Below are positions 6,559-13,598 of a stretch of 17,967 nucleotides of DNA, piece by piece; position 1 is the stretch's first letter, and each line of letters begins with the position of its first letter. Source of the stretch: an uncultured Collinsella sp. GTDB lineage: Bacteria; Actinomycetota; Coriobacteriia; Coriobacteriales; Coriobacteriaceae. The DNA lies in assembly GCA_958418185.1 (NCBI GenBank), contig CATZEP010000018.1, positions 1 to 17,967 of the forward strand. The letters run 5' to 3'. The notes under the pieces were generated by a model. The model was not told where the DNA came from, did not search any database, and saw only the letters and a list, made by a program, of their open reading frames with translations. The position numbers were made by a program, and so were the translations under genes.

Positions 6559-7284
6559 CTACGCAACATCCCAGAGTTGGAGTTCGTCGCCCAGGTGAAC
6601 GATGCAGTCGTAGAGTACGGTGTGACGCTCGGCCGGGTTGGCATCCCGATGGAAATGCCCGTAGTACCAGCGCTTGTAGTCCATGCGATCTTCCAGCTCA
6701 TCGAAAAATGCCGTAAGCCGATCAACGGCGGGGTAATTCCAGCCGGGTGCCGGATAAAGCGTGGGCGAAAGCATGCGCGTCGAGCAGGTGTGGGTGACCA
6801 CGTAGTCGACCTTCCAACCCACGCTGTCGAGCTTTGCCCGCGCCTCCTCAAAGTTGCGCTCGTCCGGCAGCTCCTGCGGCCACCAGCTGGAATGGGGAAT
6901 GCGGTATTCCTTATCCACACTCGTGGCGCCGCCCATGGTAAAAATCGTTGAGCCGTCGAGCTCAAAAACCTCGCCGCGCGTCAGGCGCCGTATGGGGGAG
7001 GTATCCGACAGACGCTGCGTCAGCCCACCGTGCCACAACTCCATGGGACGCTCCGCCCAGTGATCGAAACGCTCGTGGTTGCCGTCGACGAGCAGCACGG
7101 TATAGGGGCGCGACTCCAGCCAAGCGATGTCGGCACATTCTTCGGCAGAGAAATCCCACGGAAAGCCAAAGTCGCCGGCGACGATGAGATAGTCGTCGCT
7201 CGTCAGGCTATCCCCAAGCTCCCAATCGCGCAGCTTTTGCATGTCGAGGCCGCCGTGAATATCGCCCGTCACATAGACCGTCAT
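6559..7284 (-). CDS. Calcineurin-like metallophosphoesterase
   Basis: Predicted cytoplasmic two-metal phosphoesterase of 241 residues. All metal-site motifs of the family are present: GDIHG (7-11), GDFG (37-40), GNHE (68-71), the THTCS histidine (His165) and GHFH (209-212). The substrate cannot be told from the sequence; relatives act on phosphodiesters, phosphoproteins or nucleotides. Its ATG overlaps the stop codon of the upstream phosphoesterase gene in an ATGA arrangement (7281-7284), so the two are probably translationally coupled and made in similar amounts. It is the last gene of a three-gene minus-strand operon and converges on the GluQ-like gene with about 50 bp between them and no clear hairpin there. 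Confidence 0.9.
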   Translation of the reverse strand: MTVYVTGDIHGGLDMQKLRDWELGDSLTSDDYLIVAGDFGFPWDFSAEECADIAWLESRPYTVLLVDGNHERFDHWAERPMELWHGGLTQRLSDTSPIRRLTRGEVFELDGSTIFTMGGATSVDKEYRIPHSSWWPQELPDERNFEEARAKLDSVGWKVDYVVTHTCSTRMLSPTLYPAPGWNYPAVDRLTAFFDELEDRMDYKRWYYGHFHRDANPAERHTVLYDCIVHLGDELQLWDVA

Positions 7285-7919
7285 CGGATTACCACTTCCC
7301 TCTTATATGTTTCGAGATCGTGCTCAATCTGCTCGTCACCCGTGGCGTTGACCCACCACGGCCATTTAACGCAACACACCGGCTCGTCTACCTGTGCAAA
7401 CCGCGACCTGAGCTCTTCCAGGCTCACGGGGGCGTAGCTGTTAGCATCCACGCCCACGTCATAGCGCAGCAGCCCCTGCCTGAGGTTGAACTTGTTGTAC
7501 GCGCCGCCGCAACTGTGGATATGCCCGTGCAAATGCCAGCTGCCGTGCGACATGCCCTGCCAGTCAGCCATAGGATAGTGGCTCAGCACGATTTTTTGGC
7601 GGTCGATCTTGAGCACGCAAATGGGCGGCTCAACGATAAAAGCATCCGCTACCGCAGACTGCGTCCAGTCTTTATCGTGATTGCCGGGCAGCAGATGAAC
7701 GCGCTTGCATGTAATGCTTTTGCGCAGCTCATAGGCGTCTTGGACCGTCATCTTAAAGCTGAAGTCGCCCAAGATGTAGAGCTCGTCATCCGCAGCAACC
7801 TTGCTGTTAATGTTGGCGACCATGGCGTCGTTCATCTGCGCAACAGCCGACCAAGGCCTATCGCTAAGCCGTAGCATGTTCTCGTGTCCAAAATGAGTAT
7901 CGCTGGTAAACCAGATCAC
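7281..7919 (-). CDS. Metallophosphoesterase of the DTHFGH type
   Basis: Predicted cytoplasmic phosphoesterase of 212 residues. Metal-ligand motifs are DTHFGHEN (7-14), GDFSF (51-55), GNHDKDW (79-85), SHYP (113-116) and HGHIH (131-135). This short subfamily is often annotated simply as phosphoesterase, and its substrate is unknown. It is distinct from the following phosphoesterase, with which it shares little beyond the motifs. I chose the GTG at 7919 because an AGGAGGT ribosome site lies four bases upstream, and the product then starts VIWFTSDTHFGH, as the family does. The ATG at 7949 adds ten unlike residues and would put the ribosome site inside the gene. It follows the small membrane protein gene by 40 bp. 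Confidence 0.88.
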   Translation of the reverse strand: MIWFTSDTHFGHENMLRLSDRPWSAVAQMNDAMVANINSKVAADDELYILGDFSFKMTVQDAYELRKSITCKRVHLLPGNHDKDWTQSAVADAFIVEPPICVLKIDRQKIVLSHYPMADWQGMSHGSWHLHGHIHSCGGAYNKFNLRQGLLRYDVGVDANSYAPVSLEELRSRFAQVDEPVCCVKWPWWVNATGDEQIEHDLETYKREVVIR

Positions 7920-7923
7920 GGGG

Positions 7924-7930
7924 ACCTCCT
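7924..7930 (-). promoter_or_regulatory. Ribosome binding site fixing a GTG start
   Basis: On the minus strand AGGAGGT is followed by CCCC and then GTG at 7919. This near-ideal site decides for the GTG start of the phosphoesterase over an in-frame ATG 30 bp further upstream. Confidence 0.75.
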
Positions 7931-7959
7931 GTTGCTGCGGGGCATCCATCCCTTAGGGC

Positions 7960-8199
7960 TTACCCTTCATTTTTCCATCCAAACGGGTCAAGCACCCAAA
8001 AAATCAGATCGAGCACGCCGCCGGTTATCATGGCGCCGGCAAGGGCCATGCAAACGTGCAGAGAGCTGACACTTCGGAGCACGTCGAACGGCCCCAGAAC
8101 AGCCAGCAGCGCGACCGCTGCGCCGGCAAGGCACAACGCGAGGCACGGCCCCGCGTCCTTGACGCATTTCTTTGCGAGATGCTTGGTGTTGTCACTCAT
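7960..8199 (-). CDS. Small two-helix membrane protein, function unknown
   Basis: A 79-residue hypothetical protein. A short basic, soluble N-terminus (SDNTKHLAKKCVKD) leads into two hydrophobic segments at about 18-36 and 47-69, and the chain ends in DPFGWKNEG. I start at ATG 8199, which has AAGGAG about ten bases upstream; an in-frame ATG at 8238 would add 13 unlikely residues. It is the first gene of the minus-strand operon with the two phosphoesterases, which suggests a linked role, perhaps tethering or delivering substrate, but this is a guess. I recognise no family. The ribosome site, hydrophobic pattern and operon position support a real gene. Confidence 0.6.
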   Translation of the reverse strand: MSDNTKHLAKKCVKDAGPCLALCLAGAAVALLAVLGPFDVLRSVSSLHVCMALAGAMITGGVLDLIFWVLDPFGWKNEG

Positions 8200-8356
8200 C
8201 AAAATCGAACTCCTTAGAGGGTCGTTGTTCAGGTACATGCCGCCGCGGCAGAGCAGGGCGGCAGGGCAAGTGTCACATGTCGTGCGGACACGTGTGCAAG
8301 CTCATGCCAAACTGCCAACCCCAATCGTCATACATCTAAAATACGAACGATCGATC

Positions 8357-8365
8357 TGTTATCCT
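8357..8365 (+). promoter_or_regulatory. Extended -10 promoter for the helicase gene
   Basis: TGTTATCCT is a TG-N extended -10 element (TATCCT at 8360-8365), 34 bp before ATG 8400. The -35 region is weak, as is common with extended -10 promoters. It lies in the 200-bp divergent region shared with the phosphoesterase operon. Confidence 0.4.
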
Positions 8366-8399
8366 GGCGCCAACATAGTCTTTCGAAAGGTTTGCCGGG

Positions 8400-11276
8400 A
8401 TGACTACGCAGCGACAGATTGATATTGAATTCGACTCGCTTACACGCGAGAACGATTCACCCAAGCTCATCGCCAACTCGAAGGCGACAGGCGGAACACT
8501 ACTATCCGTTATCAAGGAGCAGCTCTCAGCCTGCGGCTCTTTTGACTTTTGCGTAGCGTTTGTTGCAGACGGCGGCCTTCAAATCCTGGTCGAGACGTTC
8601 CAGGAGCTCAAGCAGCGTGGCATTAAGGGCAGGCTGCTCACGTCCACCTATCTCAACTTCAACTCACCCGATGTCTTTCGCAAGCTCCTGGAATACGACA
8701 ACATGGAAGTTCGCGTATTCCAGGGTAATTTGCATGCCAAGGGATACATTTTTGATAAGGGCGAAACCAGCACGGTCATCGTCGGCAGCTCGAACATGAC
8801 GCAGACCGCCCTCACCTGTAATAAAGAATGGAACGTGCTGTACCAGACTGTCGAGAACAGCCGCCTACTCGGCGAACTGAGGGGCGAGTTCAATTCGTTG
8901 TGGAACGACACCTCAACCGTTTTGCTTTCCCAAGACTGGATTGAGAACTATGCCGCATATCGATCGGCACGTCCGTCAAAGCCCAAATCGAAACCGACGT
9001 TCCAGGCGGCCGTTAGCCCAACCACGAACGACCTCGAAGAAATCAAGCCCAATAAAATGCAGCAGCGCGCCCTTGAGGCGCTCGGTGTAATCCACCGCAA
9101 GGGCGAGACCCGCGCCCTGTTGGTCTCGGCAACCGGCACCGGCAAGACCTTCCTTTCGGCGTTCGACGTGCTCGCAACTAAACCCCGGCGCGTCCTCTTT
9201 CTTGCGCACCGCCGGCGCATTATCGACGCCTCCCGTGCAAGCTACGAACGCCTCTTAGGTAGTAACTATACGTTCGACACCTATCAAACTGGCAAGAATA
9301 TAAGCAATGCTACCTGCGTGTTTGCCATGTGTTCTTCGGTCGCCAAACATCTGAGCGATTTCCGTCCCGATGAGTTCGACTACATCGTCATCGACGAGGC
9401 CCACCGCACGGGATCCCAGGGTTACCAATCCATCATGTCGCACTTTACGCCTCGGTTTTATCTGGGCATGACCGCTACACCCAATCGCACCGACGGCTAT
9501 GACGTCTTTGCCCTTTTCAATCACGTCATCGCGTTCCAGATCACGCTGCAGGACGCTTTGGCCGAGGAGATGCTAGCCCCCTTCCATTATTTTGGCATTC
9601 ACGATCTGGAGATTGACGATGAGACAATCGAAGATACCGCCCTGTTCGGGCGCTTGACGTCCGATGAGCGCGTGCGTCACATCACCGAGAAAATCGAAGA
9701 GTATAGCGTCACCAAAAGCAACCGCAGGGGCTTAATTTTCTGCAATCGAAACGCCGAGGCCGAAGAACTGTCGCGCAAATTCAACGCTCTCGGATATCGA
9801 ACGGCTGCAATTAGCGGTCAAGATTCCGATGAGGTCCGCGATGCCGCGATCAGCCGACTTGAAGCCGGCGAGCTCGAGTACATTTTCTCGGTCGATATCA
9901 TGAACGAAGGCGTCGACATCCCCTCGCTCAATCAGATCATCATGCTTCGACGCACCGACTCCGCAATCATCTTTATTCAACAGCTCGGACGAGGTTTGCG
10001 CCTGAATGATGGCAAGGAATACGCACTGGTGCTCGACTTTATTGGCAACTACCAGAGCAACTTCTTGGTGCCCATCGCGCTTTCGGGTGACAAGACGTAT
10101 AACAAAGACCGCCTGCGCCGTCTTGTCCAAGAGGGCGATTCGGCGATCCCCGGATGCTCGACCGTGAGCTTCGATCGTATTTCCGAGGCACGCATTTACA
10201 AGGCCATCGACGGCGGCGATTTCACCTCCGTCAGGTTTTTGAAAAACGAATATCTCGACTTGCGCCAAAAACTCGGCAAGATTCCCTCGCTGCTCGAATT
10301 TGATCGTAACGGCTCCATCGATCCGCTGCTTATCTTCAAGAATAGCGGCCTGGGGTCCTACCACGCATTTCTTTCCAAATACGAGCCGGACTATACGGTT
10401 CAATTTTCCTCTGATCAAACCAAGATTCTCAAATTTATTTCTCAAAAACTTGCCGCGGGCAAGCGATTCGAGGACCTCTATTTGCTTCAAACGCTCGTCG
10501 AAGCCGGACACGAGGGCTACCGGCATATGCGCGAGGCTGCGCTTAGAAACTACCGCGCACAGCTTAAGGACAGCGCCGTTAGGTCGGCAATCGCAGTCCT
10601 TAAGGGCGACTTTGCCACTCCTAAGGATTTCGTTTCCCTGCTTATTGACGATGGATGCGGACCTCGTCTGACCGAAGCGTTTGCGACCGCCCTGCGCAAC
10701 GCAGAGTTCAAGCGTCAGATTCTCGAGGTGCTGGATTTTGGTATTGCGCGCAACCGACTCGACTATGCCGAGACGTACGAAAACACAAATTTCGTTCTCA
10801 ACGCCAAGTACACGTACGAAGAGGTTTGCCGCTTGATGAACTGGGAAAAGAACATCAACGGCCAAAATCTTGGCGGCTATTTTTACGACGAGAAGACCAA
10901 TACATTCCCCGTGTTCATTAACTATGACAAGGCGCCCGACATTAGTGAGTCAATTCAGTATGAAGACCGCTTTGTTTCGCCGAGCAAGCTCATCGCAATC
11001 TCGAAGGGCAACCGCACGCTCAACTCCCCCGAGATTCTGCGACTGCAGGCATGGCCGGGAAACGGCCTGAAGACGTATTTGTTTATGCGAAAGAACAAGG
11101 ACGATAAGGGTGGCAAGGAGTTCTATTTCTTAGGCGAAATGCATCCGACCGGCGAGTTCGAAGCTATTAAAACTAAGAGCGGCGACAACGCCGTCGAAAT
11201 CGAATATGAGCTCAATGCGCCCGTGAGGCAGGACATTTACGAGTTTATGCTCAGCGATTTGAGCGAGGCCGAGTAA
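8400..11276 (+). CDS. HKD-nuclease / SF2 helicase / DUF3427 protein
   Basis: A 958-residue multidomain DNA- or RNA-acting enzyme. The N-terminal phospholipase D-like domain (about 25-170) has a complete HKD motif, His112-x-Lys114-x4-Asp119, followed by GSSN (129-132). The superfamily II helicase core (about 215-560) has Walker A SATGTGKT (243-250), DEAH (332-335), TATP (358-361) and QQLGRGLR (527-534). The C-terminus (about 690-945) is of the DUF3427 type, with YTYEEVCRLMNW (804-815) and FLGEMHPTG. Proteins of this architecture are thought to act in DNA processing or defence, but no role is firmly established. AAAGG lies nine bases before the ATG. Base composition is clearly lower in GC than in flanking genes, suggesting transfer. 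It stands alone on its strand, and all catalytic motifs are intact. Confidence 0.92.
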   Translation: MTTQRQIDIEFDSLTRENDSPKLIANSKATGGTLLSVIKEQLSACGSFDFCVAFVADGGLQILVETFQELKQRGIKGRLLTSTYLNFNSPDVFRKLLEYDNMEVRVFQGNLHAKGYIFDKGETSTVIVGSSNMTQTALTCNKEWNVLYQTVENSRLLGELRGEFNSLWNDTSTVLLSQDWIENYAAYRSARPSKPKSKPTFQAAVSPTTNDLEEIKPNKMQQRALEALGVIHRKGETRALLVSATGTGKTFLSAFDVLATKPRRVLFLAHRRRIIDASRASYERLLGSNYTFDTYQTGKNISNATCVFAMCSSVAKHLSDFRPDEFDYIVIDEAHRTGSQGYQSIMSHFTPRFYLGMTATPNRTDGYDVFALFNHVIAFQITLQDALAEEMLAPFHYFGIHDLEIDDETIEDTALFGRLTSDERVRHITEKIEEYSVTKSNRRGLIFCNRNAEAEELSRKFNALGYRTAAISGQDSDEVRDAAISRLEAGELEYIFSVDIMNEGVDIPSLNQIIMLRRTDSAIIFIQQLGRGLRLNDGKEYALVLDFIGNYQSNFLVPIALSGDKTYNKDRLRRLVQEGDSAIPGCSTVSFDRISEARIYKAIDGGDFTSVRFLKNEYLDLRQKLGKIPSLLEFDRNGSIDPLLIFKNSGLGSYHAFLSKYEPDYTVQFSSDQTKILKFISQKLAAGKRFEDLYLLQTLVEAGHEGYRHMREAALRNYRAQLKDSAVRSAIAVLKGDFATPKDFVSLLIDDGCGPRLTEAFATALRNAEFKRQILEVLDFGIARNRLDYAETYENTNFVLNAKYTYEEVCRLMNWEKNINGQNLGGYFYDEKTNTFPVFINYDKAPDISESIQYEDRFVSPSKLIAISKGNRTLNSPEILRLQAWPGNGLKTYLFMRKNKDDKGGKEFYFLGEMHPTGEFEAIKTKSGDNAVEIEYELNAPVRQDIYEFMLSDLSEAE

Positions 11277-11284
11277 TAACAAAA

Positions 11285-11317
11285 AAGGAGCGAGTCGCCA
11301 TATGGCACCCGCTCCTT
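11285..11317 (-). terminator. Terminator between helicase and NUDIX genes
   Basis: AAGGAGCG (11285-11292) pairs with CGCTCCTT (11310-11317), and the loop contains the palindrome GCCATATGGC (11297-11306). The A-run at 11281-11286 becomes a U-run for minus-strand transcripts, so it chiefly ends the NUDIX gene. It may also stop the helicase transcript, whose stop codon is just upstream. Confidence 0.75.
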
Positions 11318-11321
11318 CTGT

Positions 11322-11717
11322 CTACTTAAGCCCGAGCTTCTTTTCGAGCTCATCGACAACCTTAACGTCCGCCGGAAGCCAATCGACATCCCACAGGTTA
11401 TTGGTATCAAGCCATTTCATATCCTCATGAGCGTGCTCTTTGAACTCCCCCGAAAGGATGTTAGCCAGGTAGCACTGCATCGACAGGTGGAACGTCTCAT
11501 AATCGTGTTCGACCGTGCAAAGATAGTCGAGGTTACCGATCGTGACCTCGAGCTCTTCTTGAATCTCGCGCACGATTGCCTGCTCGCCGGTCTCGCCCGG
11601 CTCGAGCTTGCCGCCCGGAAATTCCCAGCCGTCTTTAAACTCGCCATAGCCGCGCTGACAGCTCAGGATTTTTCCGTCCTTCTGAATAACCGCTGCTGCA
11701 ACATTGATTGATTTCAT
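11322..11717 (-). CDS. NUDIX hydrolase, MutT/nucleoside triphosphate pyrophosphohydrolase type
   Basis: A 131-residue hydrolase that likely cleaves a (deoxy)nucleoside triphosphate to the monophosphate and pyrophosphate, for example as nucleotide-pool sanitation. The Nudix box is complete except for one usual glycine: Gly36-x5-Glu42-x7-Arg50-Glu51-Ile-x-Glu54-Glu55, then Leu-Glu-Val where Gly is common at the middle position. The start MKSINVAAAVI and the WEFPGGKLEPGE lead are typical of the MutT/CTP pyrophosphohydrolase-like group. It has a GC content similar to the helicase and converges on it. A GAGAGG ribosome site is about 12 bases before ATG 11717, rather far. The exact substrate is not predictable. 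Confidence 0.9.
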   Translation of the reverse strand: MKSINVAAAVIQKDGKILSCQRGYGEFKDGWEFPGGKLEPGETGEQAIVREIQEELEVTIGNLDYLCTVEHDYETFHLSMQCYLANILSGEFKEHAHEDMKWLDTNNLWDVDWLPADVKVVDELEKKLGLK

Positions 11718-11727
11718 AACTAGTTAT
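11716..11727. promoter_or_regulatory. 12-bp palindrome overlapping the NUDIX start codon
   Basis: ATAACTAGTTAT is a perfect 12-bp palindrome that includes the first bases of the NUDIX start codon and sits between it and the ribosome site. It could be a repressor site or affect start-codon access, or be chance. Confidence 0.25.
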
Positions 11728-11750
11728 CACCTCTCCAGTTGAGCCCAACC

Positions 11751-11756
11751 AGTATA
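11751..11756 (-). promoter_or_regulatory. -10 box for the NUDIX gene
   Basis: On the minus strand TATACT lies 34 bp before ATG 11717, giving a leader of roughly 27 bases that contains the ribosome site. No convincing -35 box is visible. Confidence 0.35.
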
Positions 11757-11851
11757 GGTGATCGACCGCCCGCCATGTCCCAGTCGCCTCAAAACCACCT
11801 GCTCGACCAACCCATAACGCTGTTTTGCACCGGCACCCCATCCCCCGCTAT
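11757..11851. other. Gene-free spacer, nothing recognised
   Basis: Part of the 534-bp interval between the NUDIX and DUF4342 genes. Apart from possible NUDIX -35 sequence at the left end I see no signal, and short frames here look like chance. Confidence 0.4.
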
Positions 11852-12034
11852 CGAGGTCTAATACTTTTCCGCGAAGTGAACGTCTGTTTTTGGACCCCTG
11901 AAGCATCCACATTTTTCGTCGGCAAAATCGCAGGATTCCAGCACCGAAACCGCAGGAAACGGCACCTCTAAAGTGTCGATGCTTCGGGGGTCCGATTTAG
12001 CTCGTTCACTTCTCGGGAAAAGTATTAGACCTCG
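11852..12034. mobile_element. MITE-like palindromic element with ~58-bp inverted arms
   Basis: The left arm begins CGAGGTCTAATACTTTTCC at 11852 and the right arm ends with its mirror image at 12034. The arms (about 11852-11909 and 11973-12034) match along nearly their whole length, including blocks GAAGTGAACG, GGACCCC and GAAGCATC, with scattered differences in between. The roughly 63-bp centre has no coding content. The size (183 bp), terminal symmetry and intergenic position suit a non-autonomous mobile element or an extragenic palindrome. I see no clear target duplication. A 90-codon minus-strand frame across it is not a credible gene. Confidence 0.65.
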
Positions 12035-12135
12035 TCGGCAGCAGCCCAAAAGGTGAGTCGTTTCTCCCCCGCGCAACCCAATAGACACATTCCGCTCCTC
12101 CCTCACACCACCCAAAAACTCATCCAACATTAATC

Positions 12136-12163
12136 TTGGCTCAAGAATCGCTTAATCTATAAC
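12136..12163 (+). promoter_or_regulatory. Promoter for the DUF4342/two-component operon
   Basis: TTGGCT (12136-12141) and TATAAC (12158-12163) are separated by 16 bp and are about 90 bp before ATG 12252. The leader between them and the gene is GC-rich. Confidence 0.45.
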
Positions 12164-12251
12164 CTGCACTATAGAGTTCGACCAAGGGCGGGGCGGCGCA
12201 ACGCAGACTGCCGAACGCAACGCTCGCGCCCATCGAACGAAAGGACAGGTC

Positions 12252-12794
12252 ATGGACGACCTCGAAAAAGTTGAAACCATCCGCACCAAGTGCAACGTGA
12301 GCTACACCGATGCCAAGGCCGCGCTCGACGCCGCTGACGGCAACGTTCTGGATGCCATTATTTGGCTCGAGTCGCAGGGCAAGACCCAGACCACGTCGGC
12401 GCACGCCGCCACCGAGTCCGCGCCGGCCGATGAGCCCTCGGCCGAGATGGTCGCCGCGCAGGCCGCCTATGAAAAGTCGAGCGAAAAGACCGACTTCTCC
12501 AAGAAGATGGACAGCGTGTGGGAGTACCTCAAAAAGCTCTTCCGCCTGAGCCTGGACACCAAGTTTATCGCCACGCGCCGCGATGCGATCATCCTCAACA
12601 TCCCCATCCTGATTCCCATCGTCGCGCTGTTTGCCTGGGGCGCCACGATTTGGCTGATGCTGCTTGGCCTGTTCTTTGGCATGCGCTACCGCATCGATAG
12701 CGACGGCGACGTGCCCGGCAGCATCAACAACCTGATGGACAGCGCTGCCAATGCCGCGGACGACATCAAGCAAAATCTGAACGACGACAAGTAA
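12252..12794 (+). CDS. UBA-like / DUF4342 domain membrane protein
   Basis: A 180-residue protein of unknown function. Residues 1-43 form a small three-helix UBA/TS-N-like domain (VETIRTKCNVSYTDAKAALDAADGNVLDAIIWLE), the type seen in elongation factor Ts and some binding proteins. An Ala/Pro/Glu-rich linker (about 44-78) follows. The C-terminal part (about 80-165) fits DUF4342, with one or two hydrophobic stretches at about 112-140, ending in FFGMRYRI and an acidic tail. It probably sits in the membrane with the UBA-like domain in the cytoplasm. AAAGGA precedes ATG 12252 by about eight bases. The response regulator starts 18 bp after its stop, so the three genes are likely one operon. A role in the adjacent signalling pathway is an inference from position only. 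Confidence 0.82.
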   Translation: MDDLEKVETIRTKCNVSYTDAKAALDAADGNVLDAIIWLESQGKTQTTSAHAATESAPADEPSAEMVAAQAAYEKSSEKTDFSKKMDSVWEYLKKLFRLSLDTKFIATRRDAIILNIPILIPIVALFAWGATIWLMLLGLFFGMRYRIDSDGDVPGSINNLMDSAANAADDIKQNLNDDK

Positions 12795-12812
12795 TCGCAG
12801 ACGGGGGCACGC

Positions 12813-13598
12813 ATGGCACGGATCTTGATCGTAGAGGACGAGGAGAAAATCGCCCGCTTTGTGACGCTCGAGCTGGAGCACGAGGGCTACCAGGTGGAGC
12901 ACGCCGCCGACGGTCGCACCGCCGTGGACCTGGCACTGGAGCGCGACTACGATTTGATTCTGCTCGATGTGCTGTTGCCGCAGCTCAACGGCATGGAGGT
13001 CTTGCGGCGTGTCCGCAAGCACAAGGATGTGCCGGTGATTATGGTCACCGCGCGCGATGCCGTGATGGACAAGGTTGCCGGGCTCGATGCCGGCGCCGAC
13101 GATTACCTGACCAAGCCGTTTGCGATTGAGGAGCTGTTCGCACGGATCCGCGTGGCGCTGAAGCGCTCGGAGGCCGTGCGGGCGGCTTCGGGTGTTGGCG
13201 GCGCCGGTACTGGGGCGGGCGCGGCAGGCGGCGCGGGTGTCGGCGCCGCTGCGATACCCCCGGTTAGCGACTCGACCCAGGCTTCCGCTTCGCCCTCCCC
13301 CGCCACACTCACCGTGGGCTCGGTTGCGCTCGACCCTGACCGCCGCGAAGTCACGGTCGATGGCTCGCCCATCGCACTCACGGCTCGCGAGTTCGACGTC
13401 CTCGCCCTGCTTATGGCGCATGCCGAGACCGTGCTCACGCGCGAGCGCATCGCGCACGAAGCGCTGGGCTACGAATACGTGGGCGACACCAACAACGTCG
13501 ACGTGCACATTGCGCACCTGCGCGCCAAGATCGAGGACGCCGGCAGCGCCCGCATCATCCAGACCGTGCGCGGGGTGGGCTATGTCTGCCGCGCGTAA
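12813..13598 (+). CDS. OmpR/PhoB-family response regulator
   Basis: A cytoplasmic transcription regulator of 261 residues. The receiver domain (1-118) has acidic residues Glu8/Asp9, phospho-acceptor Asp52 (LLDVLLP), Thr79 and Lys101 (LTKPF). The winged-helix DNA-binding domain (about 167-261) shows LTAREFDVLALL, the VDVHIAHLRAKI recognition-helix region and RGVGYVCRA. Between them is an unusual glycine/alanine-rich linker of about 40 residues (124-165), longer than the usual 10-20. A G-rich ribosome site precedes ATG 12813. The kinase gene overlaps its end by 17 bases, so the two form a coupled pair. The target genes are unknown; the operon itself is a common target of such regulators. Confidence 0.95.
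   Translation: MARILIVEDEEKIARFVTLELEHEGYQVEHAADGRTAVDLALERDYDLILLDVLLPQLNGMEVLRRVRKHKDVPVIMVTARDAVMDKVAGLDAGADDYLTKPFAIEELFARIRVALKRSEAVRAASGVGGAGTGAGAAGGAGVGAAAIPPVSDSTQASASPSPATLTVGSVALDPDRREVTVDGSPIALTAREFDVLALLMAHAETVLTRERIAHEALGYEYVGDTNNVDVHIAHLRAKIEDAGSARIIQTVRGVGYVCRA

Noticed and set aside
11858..12130. 90-codon minus-strand frame
   Set aside because: It lies almost wholly across the two arms of the MITE-like palindrome, has no similarity I recognise and no coding-like residue pattern.
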